Source: JAJKIV01 sp036509075 (GTDB taxonomy: Bacteria; Gemmatimonadota; Gemmatimonadetes; Gemmatimonadales; Gemmatimonadaceae). From it: a DNA stretch of 13,158 nucleotides. A program made the position numbers and the translations under genes. Positions 7,321-13,158 of this stretch are shown here, piece after piece. Under the pieces are notes generated by a model that saw nothing but the letters and a program-made list of their open reading frames with translations, searched no databases and was not told where the DNA came from. The first letter of the stretch is position 1; each line of letters starts with the position of its first letter. The DNA lies in assembly GCA_036509075.1 (NCBI GenBank), contig DATCGG010000493.1, positions 1 to 13,158 on the forward strand. The letters run 5' to 3'.

Positions 7321-7938
7321 ATGACACGAACCTTGTTGATCACGTCGCTGATCGCCATCGGCGGCGCCACCGTCGTTTCAGCGCAGGAGCCACCAGCCGG
7401 GTCGGAGCTCGGCGCTCCGGAGCTCGCGTTCGTGAACCTCCCGGCGAAAGGAGGTGCGAAGCTCACCGTCAGCTCGCCGGCTTTCAAACCCGGCGGCGAC
7501 ATCCCGTTCGAGAACACCCAATACCGCGGCAACGTGTTCCCCGGCCTCTCGTGGACCGCCGGCCCGCCGGGAACAAAGTCCTACGCGGTCATCATGCAGG
7601 ACGCCGACGCCATCCGCTCCGACATGCCGATTCTGCATTGGACCATGGTCAACATCCCGTCGACGATCACGAAGCTCGACGCCGGGATGGTCGATCCACC
7701 GGCTGGCGCGCAGGATGGCCCGAACATCCGCGGGCCGAACCATCCGTACTTGGGACCGCATACCCCCGCGGGCCCGAAGCATCGCTATCACTTCCAGGTC
7801 TTCGCCCTCGACACCACCCTGCCCGACGCGCTGCCGACATACGACGCGCTGGTCGCCGCGATGAAGGGTCATGTGCTCGCGAGCGGTCAAGTGATCGGGC
7901 TTGGGCAGGTCGCACCGCCGGCCGGATCGGAGGAGTGA
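7321..7938 (+). CDS. Secreted YbhB/YbcL-family PEBP (Raf-kinase-inhibitor-like) protein
   Basis: The 205-residue protein has a classical signal peptide (residues 1-21, cleavage after VVSA). The start is supported by GAGGAG at 7309-7314. The mature domain has the phosphatidylethanolamine-binding-protein fold markers: SWTAGPPGTKSYAVIMQDAD (77-96), His106 in ILHWTMVNIP, GPHTPAG (145-151) and HRYHFQVFALD (154-164). Together these line the small anion/ligand pocket. Bacterial members have been described as ligand-binding or protease-inhibitor-like proteins, and the role here is unknown. The N- and C-terminal tails flanking the domain both contain PPAGSE. Its position 39 bp after the amidase suggests co-transcription and a shared extracytoplasmic location. 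Its stop lies 19 bp from the convergent DUF4395 gene, with no hairpin visible between them. Confidence 0.88.
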   Translation: MTRTLLITSLIAIGGATVVSAQEPPAGSELGAPELAFVNLPAKGGAKLTVSSPAFKPGGDIPFENTQYRGNVFPGLSWTAGPPGTKSYAVIMQDADAIRSDMPILHWTMVNIPSTITKLDAGMVDPPAGAQDGPNIRGPNHPYLGPHTPAGPKHRYHFQVFALDTTLPDALPTYDALVAAMKGHVLASGQVIGLGQVAPPAGSEE

Positions 7939-7957
7939 TGGGCGCGCGGGGCACGTT

Positions 7958-8500
7958 TCAGCCGCCGGCGGCCCACGGGAGCGTCCGCATGGCGAAGCCC
8001 ACGTGCCCGCGCACCAGGTGAAACACGAACGTGCCGACGCAGAATCCAGCGAGCATCGTGACTGTCCCCGCGATCAGGAAGCCTTCGAGGACCACTGCGG
8101 TCATCCGAAAGCCCATGGTCAGCGACACCGCGATCGCGAGACAGAACGCGCCGCCGAGGAACTGCGAAAACCGGCGCGGCGCGGGTGACGGCGTCAGGGT
8201 GATGCCGGTGAACGGCCCCAGCGCGCCGTTGTACAGCGCGTTGAACGGGTTGAACCGCGGAGCCATCACGCAAAACCAGAGTATTGCGCCGAGCGTGAAG
8301 AACACGGTTGGCCGCTGCAGGGCTGAGCCCACGACGAACACAAGGCCGAGTAGCCGGGGCTGGAAGAGTATCGCGGAGTACTGACGGTCGCGCGTCGCCA
8401 CCGTGGGCTCCGGAAAGCCTTGCTGCAGGATGAAGTTGTTCTTGCTCTGGGCAGCACGAGACAGGTGTGGCGCCGATTGCGCCTTGGCGTACGAAGTCAT
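7958..8500 (-). CDS. DUF4395-family membrane protein, copy 1
   Basis: The 180-residue protein begins at the ATG at 8500 (MTSYAKAQ), which aligns exactly with the start of the neighbouring paralogue. The frame is open to 8626, but that stretch is intergenic. The ribosome site is weak (TGAGACG). Four hydrophobic segments are visible, at about 47-63, 66-80, 114-132 and 135-160. The loop between the second and third carries the strongest conserved block: PRFNPFNALYN (81-91), then PAPRRFSQFLGG (106-117). I recognise this as DUF4395, a family without an assigned biochemical role. The protein ends soon after MRTLPWA. By hand alignment it shares about 104 of 177 positions (59%) with the gene at 8568-9278, so the pair arose by tandem duplication. 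It is probably the last gene of a minus-strand transcript. Confidence 0.83.
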   Translation of the reverse strand: MTSYAKAQSAPHLSRAAQSKNNFILQQGFPEPTVATRDRQYSAILFQPRLLGLVFVVGSALQRPTVFFTLGAILWFCVMAPRFNPFNALYNGALGPFTGITLTPSPAPRRFSQFLGGAFCLAIAVSLTMGFRMTAVVLEGFLIAGTVTMLAGFCVGTFVFHLVRGHVGFAMRTLPWAAGG

Positions 8501-8567
8501 GGGACGTCTCACGTCATGATTGGTTTGTGTGCCTAACGCCAGCAAGACCCGGGGGGGCCGCGGCGCT

Positions 8568-9278
8568 TTACCATAGACTGCCTGCCGCCAGCACCTGCCA
8601 TTCGAACGTTGGGACTCGCTTGGCATGCTCGTCGCTCGTCGCGTCGTTTGCGTCCTTCGCGTCCTTCACGTCCGTGACGGTCGGTTGTTTGTCGCTGCTT
8701 TCTTCCCTACTTCTTTCCGAGAGAGTGCGAAGCCAGGCGTCGCCAGCCCATGGCAGCGTGCGCATCGCGACATCCGGGCGCCCACGGAGGATGTGGAACA
8801 GGAAAGAACCGAGGCAAAAACCGCCGAACACCACCGCGGAGACCGCAGCGAGCAAGATGGCCTGGAGCACGAGCGCGGTGGTGTGAGCGCCGGCCGCTAG
8901 CGACGCGGCGATCGCTAGCGCGAACGACCCTCCCAGGAACTGGGAAAACCTGCGCGGCGCGGGCGCCGGCGTTAGGGTAATGCCACTCACGGGCGCCAGG
9001 ATCCAGTTGTACAGCGCATTGAGTGGGTTGAAACGCGGCGCCACAACACACCACCAGAGCAGCACGCCGAGCGAGAAGAACATGGTCGGCAGCTTCAGGA
9101 CGGCAGCGGTGATGAATGCGAGACCGAGCAGCCGCGGCATGAAGAGGAGCGCGGAATACTGCAGGTCGCACGTCGTCAGGCACGACGGAGCGAAGCCCTG
9201 CTGAACAATGAAGTTTCTCTTGGCTCGGCCGACGCGATACAGGAATGGCGCGGCTTGCGGCGTGGCGTACGTAATCAT
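8568..9278 (-). CDS. DUF4395-family membrane protein, copy 2, with C-terminal extension
   Basis: The 236-residue protein starts at the ATG at 9278 behind a clear GGGAGG site at 9283-9288. Residues 1-178 match copy 1 nearly without gaps, including PRFNPLNALYN (81-91), PAPRRFSQFLGG (106-117) and AMRTLPWA (171-178), with the same four predicted membrane segments. Residues 179-236 have no counterpart in copy 1. They are charged, then low-complexity (DVKDAKDANDAT, 203-214), and read like translated intergenic repeat sequence. Cys33 and Cys37 in the N-terminal segment are absent from copy 1. The gene lies 35 bp after the PxKF lipoprotein and 67 bp before copy 1 on the same strand, consistent with a three-gene operon. 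One CCTAACG motif is in frame as CTA-ACG (Leu-Thr). The function of DUF4395 is not known. Confidence 0.83.
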   Translation of the reverse strand: MITYATPQAAPFLYRVGRAKRNFIVQQGFAPSCLTTCDLQYSALLFMPRLLGLAFITAAVLKLPTMFFSLGVLLWWCVVAPRFNPLNALYNWILAPVSGITLTPAPAPRRFSQFLGGSFALAIAASLAAGAHTTALVLQAILLAAVSAVVFGGFCLGSFLFHILRGRPDVAMRTLPWAGDAWLRTLSERSREESSDKQPTVTDVKDAKDANDATSDEHAKRVPTFEWQVLAAGSLW

Positions 9279-9313
9279 GGAACCTCCCACGACGGTGTTA
9301 TTCGGCGCTGGTC

Positions 9314-10549
9314 CTACTTCGCGAACTGGAAGTTGAGCGTTCGCTCCGTCCCATCGACGAGCTTCACGGTGAGCTGGCGGCATGTGCCAGCCCACGACTT
9401 GTCGGTCGTCCAATCGTAGCTGTAAGTGTCGGTCCGGTCGTTGTACGACAGGTCGCTCGCGGCGACGGCCGGAGCCTTGAGCGACTTGACAGCCGCCGTT
9501 GCTGCGCCGCAGCTCATCGCTTGCGACGTCGGCGATCCGGCCGCGAGGATCGCGAGGCCGCGATTGCCGCCAAGACTGAACTTGACCTGAATCGAGCCGC
9601 CGGTCTTCGCTGGGTTCAGCGCAGGCGCCGCGTTGAGTCCGACGAAACCGGTGAACGGCCAGGCAACGATATACTCGACGAGCCGCGACGTCTCGTTGCC
9701 GGCGCCGTCAAGCGCGAAGCAGCCGACGGACTTGCGGCCGACCGAGCTCGTTTCGACGGGACGGCACCCAGCGGAACCGACACCCGCGAGCGCGTCGCTC
9801 GCGTTAGGCGAAACCGTGGCCGTGCCGTTGAGCAACACCGGGTTGGGCGACACCGTCGGCGCGAGCGTCGGCGGTGTCTTGTCGATATTGATCGAGCCGG
9901 ACACCTGGTCCCGGGCGATGTTGCCTGCCTTGTCACGACAGGTCGCCACGAGCTCCTGATTCACACCTTCGGCGGACAGCGTCCGCGTTGAGGAGCTTTC
10001 CACGACGCCGGATTCGTAGTCGGGTTCCCAGCACGCCCAGCGTGCCGAGACGTCGGTGTTGAACCACCCCGGCGCACTCTGAGCGGTTGAAATGAAGGAC
10101 TCTCTGACTCTCGGCGGGACCGCGTCGATGTAGACATTTATATCGACGGTGCTCGTCCCGCCGGCGCTCGTGGTACTGCACAGGATCCCGTTTCTCGCAG
10201 TAGTCCACCCCGGCGTGCTCAGCTCCACCGGGGGACAGTCGTCGACACGTACGGGGGATTCGAGATCGGTGATCGAGAATTCGATCTTCACCGGCTCCGT
10301 GACGTACCAGCCGTTCTGCCCCAACGTCCCACCGCTGAGTGTGTAGGTGATCACGGGGGGCGTTGTATCGACGACTACTTGAGGGGGTCCCTCGGGTGGC
10401 GGAGTGGTGGTGTCCGAGGTGTCCCTAACCCCCGCAACCGGAGTGGTGGTGGGACGCACGATTGCGCTGGGCGGTGTGGCATCTTCGCAACCAGTCAACG
10501 TGCTCGCAGCGAGGCACGTGACGACTAGATGAGTGAAGGGGCGACGCAT
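9314..10549 (-). CDS. Lipoprotein with Ig-like repeats and C-terminal PxKF domain
   Basis: Two adjacent ATGs (10552, 10549) are possible. GGGAGG at 10556-10561 is 6 nt from the second and only 3 from the first, so I prefer 10549 (411 residues). The signal peptide ends in the lipobox L-T-G-C (Cys21 of this form), and a Thr/Pro-rich linker follows to about residue 60. Three units each open with a D-x-[TV]-P-P pattern (DTTPP about 61, DAVPP about 142, DKTPP about 223). They contain Cys plus D-x-AGN motifs (CRDKAGN, CFALDGAGN), typical of Ig-like repeats of bacterial surface proteins. The last about 110 residues are a PxKF-type domain: VKFSLGGNRGLAI (322-334), the TDKSWAGTCRQL block and a beta-strand end LNFQF. 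It is probably attached to the outer membrane and binds a ligand or partner. It is the first gene of a likely operon with two DUF4395 genes. Confidence 0.82.
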   Translation of the reverse strand: MRRPFTHLVVTCLAASTLTGCEDATPPSAIVRPTTTPVAGVRDTSDTTTPPPEGPPQVVVDTTPPVITYTLSGGTLGQNGWYVTEPVKIEFSITDLESPVRVDDCPPVELSTPGWTTARNGILCSTTSAGGTSTVDINVYIDAVPPRVRESFISTAQSAPGWFNTDVSARWACWEPDYESGVVESSSTRTLSAEGVNQELVATCRDKAGNIARDQVSGSINIDKTPPTLAPTVSPNPVLLNGTATVSPNASDALAGVGSAGCRPVETSSVGRKSVGCFALDGAGNETSRLVEYIVAWPFTGFVGLNAAPALNPAKTGGSIQVKFSLGGNRGLAILAAGSPTSQAMSCGAATAAVKSLKAPAVAASDLSYNDRTDTYSYDWTTDKSWAGTCRQLTVKLVDGTERTLNFQFAK

Positions 10550-10635
10550 CATAAGCCTCCCGAGTTGGGCGCCGCGCGAGGGCAGGCGCCGCGGTGTTCT
10601 CGGGAGACTCTATCGCGGTTCGCTCACGGCACTGA

Positions 10636-10697
10636 GCAACCGGGTTGCGACTTCAGGCGAGAGGAGTTGCACGCAACCAGAGTGACGTCCGCGCAAC
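10636..10697. promoter_or_regulatory. Cluster of GCAAC/GTTGC half-sites, candidate operator
   Basis: Five copies of one pentamer occur in 62 bp upstream of the PxKF lipoprotein: GCAAC at 10636-10640, GTTGC at 10644-10648 and 10666-10670, GCAAC at 10673-10677 and 10693-10697. The first two form the dyad GCAACC-G-GGTTGC; the next two form GTTGC-AC-GCAAC with opposite half-site order. The dyad centres are about 29 bp apart, close to three helical turns. The cluster lies 87-148 bp upstream of the chosen start, where an activator could bind. The rest of 10553-10733 holds a repeated GGCGCCGCG (10568, 10585) and the TGCCGCC array. I see no clear promoter boxes. Confidence 0.4.
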
Positions 10698-10702
10698 GTG
10701 GG

Positions 10703-10723
10703 TGCCGCCTGCCGCCTGCCGCC
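10703..10723. repeat. Three tandem copies of the heptamer TGCCGCC
   Basis: TGCCGCC is repeated perfectly three times, ending 10 bp before the stop codon (10734-10736) of the minus-strand regulator gene, so it is in that gene's 3' flank. A 12-mer from its edge, GCCTGCCGCCAG (10714-10725), recurs exactly at 8580-8591, at the 3' end of the DUF4395 copy 2 gene. It looks like a small dispersed 3'-flank element. Confidence 0.65.
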
Positions 10724-10733
10724 AGTCGCCAGT

Positions 10734-13158
10734 TTAGCGCTCGACGACTACTCGACTCCGATATGCGGCCGGCGTGACGCCGTAGGCGTCCTGGAAGCAG
10801 CGACAAAAGTACGACAGGCTGTTGAACCCCACCGCGTACGCCACGTCGGTCACCGTTCCGGAATCCTCGACGAGGAGTCGCGCGCCCTGCTCGAGACGCA
10901 TGCGCTTGATCAGATCCGACGGCGACTCGCCGAACACCTGTCGCACTCGGCGGAACAGATGCGATCGGTCCTGTGCGACTTCATCCGCGAGCTGGCCGAC
11001 GCCGAAGTCCGGATCGGCCAGGCGCCGTTGGATCGCGTCCCGAATGCGCGCGGCATAGGCCTCCTCGGCGGGAATCAATCCAACCGAGACGGGAGGCGCC
11101 TCCATTGGCGCGCTTGCGAATCGCTCGCGCAGCCGGCGGCGCGAGGCAATGAGGTTGCGCACACGCACGTCGAGCTCGCGCATCTCGAACGGTTTGACCA
11201 TGTACTCGTCAGCCCCGTGTTCGAGTCCCTCGATGCGCTGCTCGTCTTCTGCTCTCGCCGTGAGGAGGACGATGGCGAGGAAATCCGTTTCCGGGCTCGC
11301 GCGCAGCGTGCGAACCAGCTCGTGTCCGTCGGTGCCAGGCATCATCACGTCGGAGATGACGACGTCCGGCAGGTGTTCGCGTGCGAGCGTGATTCCGTCC
11401 GCGCCGTCTCCAGCCTCGAGGACACGGAAGCGCGCGGTGAAGTGGTCGCGGATGTAGTCGCGGAGGTCGGCGCTGTCGTCCACGACAAGGAGGGTGGGAA
11501 CGTCCTGGGCGCGATCGTCCTGCTCGGACGATTCGGCCAGGGATGCCGATCGCTCCGCCGTGACTGCCGTCGCGAGCGAGGCAGCCGCGGGTAGTTGAGT
11601 GACGTCAGGCAATGCAACGACCTCGGGGACATCACGGGACGGAATGGTGGCCGTGAACGTTGTGCCGCTGCTGCCGCTCTCCACGGTGACACGGCCGCCG
11701 TGCAGCTCGACGAGCTCCTTCACGAGCGAGAGTCCGATTCCCGTTCCCAGGTGCGCGCGCGTGGTGGACTCGTCCACCTGATAGAATCGCTCGAACACGT
11801 GCGGCAGCTGATCGGGAGGAATTCCGGGACCCGAGTCCCCGACGAGCAACCGCGCCACATCGCCGTCGCGCGCGAGGACCACTCGCACCGTTCCCCCGTT
11901 GGGAGTGAACTTGATCGCGTTGGAGACGAGGTTGGTCAGGATCTTCTCCACCGCGTCGGCGTCGAACGCGCCGGCCAGCGCGTCCGGCGTCACCGTGGTC
12001 AGGCTTATGCCTTTGCGTTCCGCCACTGGGGCGAACGCGGCGACGACGCCACGTGTGAACGGAGCCAGGTCGAGTGGGCGAGGTGTGAGGTGCATGGCGC
12101 CTGCCTCGAGCTTCGCGACGTCGAGGATCTGGTTCACGAGCCGGAGCAGGCGGCGCGCGTTCCGGAGCGCAATGTCGAGCCAGCGTTCGACCTTCGGATC
12201 GCCACCGGCGTGCGCGCGCAAGTCTTCCAGCGGGCCAATCGTGAGCGTGAGGGGCGTACGGAACTCATGGCTCACATTGGCAAAGAAGCGCGTCTTCGCA
12301 TGATCGAGCGATTGCAGCTGCGCGTTCCGTTGGGCGAGCTCAGTCTCCCGCTCGCGCAACGCCCACGTGCGCTCATCCACCACCTGTTCGAGCTCCAGCG
12401 CGCGGGCACGCAAGCGCGCCTCGCGGAACCGGAACGCTGCCAGGACGAGCGCACCTAACGCGAGCACCGACGCCCAGCGAAAGAATCCCGTCTCCCAGAA
12501 GCGCGGGACGACGCGCACGACCAGCACCGCCCCCGGCTCATGCCAGCCGCCCGCTGCGTCGCTCGCCTCGACGCGGAACGTGTACCGCCCGGGCGGCAGC
12601 TTGGTGTAGAACGCGGTGCGCCGGCTGCCTGCGTCCACCCATGCAGCATCATACCGGTCGAGACGGTACCGGAAGCGCACGTTCGCCGGCTCGAGGAACG
12701 TGAGCGCGGTGTATTCGATCTGCACGTCGCGTTGATCGGGCGCGAGCGCGATCGAGTCGCGCTCCGGCCGAAGGGGTCCTCGGGTCGTCACGACCTGCTC
12801 CACCACCAGTGGAGGTGCACCCCGGTCGCCGCTCACCTTCGCGGGATCGACCACGACGACGCCATCTTGCGTGGGGAACCAGAGCCGTCCATCAAGCCCC
12901 TTCGCTCCGGCCGGCTGTACTCCGCCGTTTCCCTCACGGTTGCGCATCCCGTCACGCTCGGAGTACGCCGTCGAGTGAATGCTGGAGATCCGCCCGTCGG
13001 CGAAGGTGTTGAGCTCCGCGCGGGCCACCCAGAAGATCCCGCGGTTCGTGTTCATCCAGAGGCGACCGAACTGGTCCTCGAGGATCTGATGAATGACCTC
13101 GTCGTAGAGCCCGTCGTTCGAGGTGATGCGGACGATTCGCGCCGCGCTGGTTTTCGTG
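10734..13158 (-). CDS. Hybrid two-component system protein (propeller sensor, kinase, receiver, AraC output), 5' end missing
   Basis: The frame is open to the right edge, so about 807 C-terminal residues are visible; numbers below start at the internal Met encoded at 13055. Propeller-type repeats (LEDQFGRLWMNTNRGIFWV upstream, GLDGRLWFPTQDGVVVVD at 53-70) are followed by a Y_Y_Y domain (about 105-182, NVRFRYRLDRYDAAWVD, then PPGRYTFRVEA). One membrane helix lies at about 193-209. Then come HisKA with the phospho-acceptor His263 (SHEFRTPLT) and a HATPase with Asn375/Asn379, DSGPGIPP (407-414) and GTGIGLSLVKEL. A receiver follows with Asp526/Asp527, phospho-acceptor Asp569 (SDVMMPG), Thr599 and Lys621, and an AraC-type HTH (about 665-768). 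All key residues are intact. Such proteins sense an extracytoplasmic ligand, often a glycan, and regulate transcription directly. The PxKF-DUF4395 cluster lies immediately downstream and is the candidate target. Confidence 0.92.
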   Translation of the reverse strand, partial: TKTSAARIVRITSNDGLYDEVIHQILEDQFGRLWMNTNRGIFWVARAELNTFADGRISSIHSTAYSERDGMRNREGNGGVQPAGAKGLDGRLWFPTQDGVVVVDPAKVSGDRGAPPLVVEQVVTTRGPLRPERDSIALAPDQRDVQIEYTALTFLEPANVRFRYRLDRYDAAWVDAGSRRTAFYTKLPPGRYTFRVEASDAAGGWHEPGAVLVVRVVPRFWETGFFRWASVLALGALVLAAFRFREARLRARALELEQVVDERTWALRERETELAQRNAQLQSLDHAKTRFFANVSHEFRTPLTLTIGPLEDLRAHAGGDPKVERWLDIALRNARRLLRLVNQILDVAKLEAGAMHLTPRPLDLAPFTRGVVAAFAPVAERKGISLTTVTPDALAGAFDADAVEKILTNLVSNAIKFTPNGGTVRVVLARDGDVARLLVGDSGPGIPPDQLPHVFERFYQVDESTTRAHLGTGIGLSLVKELVELHGGRVTVESGSSGTTFTATIPSRDVPEVVALPDVTQLPAAASLATAVTAERSASLAESSEQDDRAQDVPTLLVVDDSADLRDYIRDHFTARFRVLEAGDGADGITLAREHLPDVVISDVMMPGTDGHELVRTLRASPETDFLAIVLLTARAEDEQRIEGLEHGADEYMVKPFEMRELDVRVRNLIASRRRLRERFASAPMEAPPVSVGLIPAEEAYAARIRDAIQRRLADPDFGVGQLADEVAQDRSHLFRRVRQVFGESPSDLIKRMRLEQGARLLVEDSGTVTDVAYAVGFNSLSYFCRCFQDAYGVTPAAYRSRVVVER

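Larger units (their letters stand above)
300..12460. other. Dispersed, over-represented heptamer CGTTAGG/CCTAACG
   Basis: Exact heptamers start at 300, 905, 2889, 3541, 4034, 4984, 5076, 6132, 6326, 6651, 8532, 8970, 9802 and 12454. Variants with only the GTTAGG core are at 4387 and 10424. Eight of the 16 read GTTAGG on the plus strand and eight on the minus strand. Thirteen lie inside coding regions, one holds a stop codon (300) and two are intergenic. The base after GTTAGG is C, T or G, never A. The span given covers the first to the last copy. Confidence 0.8.

Noticed and set aside
7939..7957. Possible bidirectional terminator between the convergent PEBP and DUF4395 genes
   Set aside because: The 19-bp gap has neither an inverted repeat of useful length nor a T-tract.
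8531..8614. Possible attC-like pair GCCTAAC (8531) and GTTGGGA (8608)
   Set aside because: The last base of the right core does not fit GTTRRRY, there is no extended pairing between the ends, and the right part lies in the DUF4395 copy 2 coding sequence.
10698..12458. Two consecutive plus-strand open frames (298 and 287 codons) opposite the hybrid two-component gene
   Set aside because: The opposite strand encodes kinase, receiver and AraC domains with all catalytic residues. The plus-strand products are Arg/Glu/His-rich with no recognisable motif.

Overview
The window is high-GC DNA (about 65% by eye) from a free-living, probably soil-dwelling Gram-negative bacterium. The gene content points to Gemmatimonadota: a SARP-like regulator fused to TPRs, several exported lipoproteins, a PxKF-domain protein, a Tat-exported amidase and a Bacteroides-style one-piece hybrid two-component system. 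Acidobacteriota is a weaker alternative. The phylum call is inference; no rRNA or other taxonomic marker is present. I see no mobile element, integrase, CRISPR array or RNA gene.

Layout. Position 1-304 is the C-terminal end of a phytoene-dehydrogenase-like FAD oxidoreductase whose frame is broken by one extra base near 98-100. A small exported protein (321-761, minus) follows. An imperfect inverted repeat at 854-920 separates it from a lipoprotein of the vanadium haloperoxidase/PAP2 superfamily (942-2120, minus). That gene is divergent from a SARP/BTAD-TPR regulator (2316-4115, plus); the 195-bp region between them carries two stacked hairpins. Next is an APC amino-acid permease (4143-5543, minus), divergent from a Tat-exported amidase (5668-7281) and a secreted PEBP/YbhB protein (7321-7938). 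Those two are probably one operon.

A minus-strand cluster follows: a lipoprotein with Ig-like repeats and a PxKF domain (9314-10549), then two tandem DUF4395 membrane proteins (8568-9278 and 7958-8500). Upstream of it lies the hybrid sensor kinase/regulator (10734 to the right edge, 5' end missing). Between this regulator and the PxKF gene is a dense group of GCAAC/GTTGC half-sites, a candidate operator.

How they may work together (inference). The SARP-TPR protein may control the divergent haloperoxidase lipoprotein. The permease, exported amidase and PEBP protein could form a unit that hydrolyses an amide outside the cytoplasm and imports the released amino compound. The hybrid two-component protein could control the surface lipoprotein/DUF4395 cluster next to it.

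The most unusual signal belongs to no single gene. The heptamer CGTTAGG/CCTAACG occurs 14 times (the hexamer GTTAGG 16 times) on both strands, in every reading frame, and often imposes the rare Leu codon TTA.
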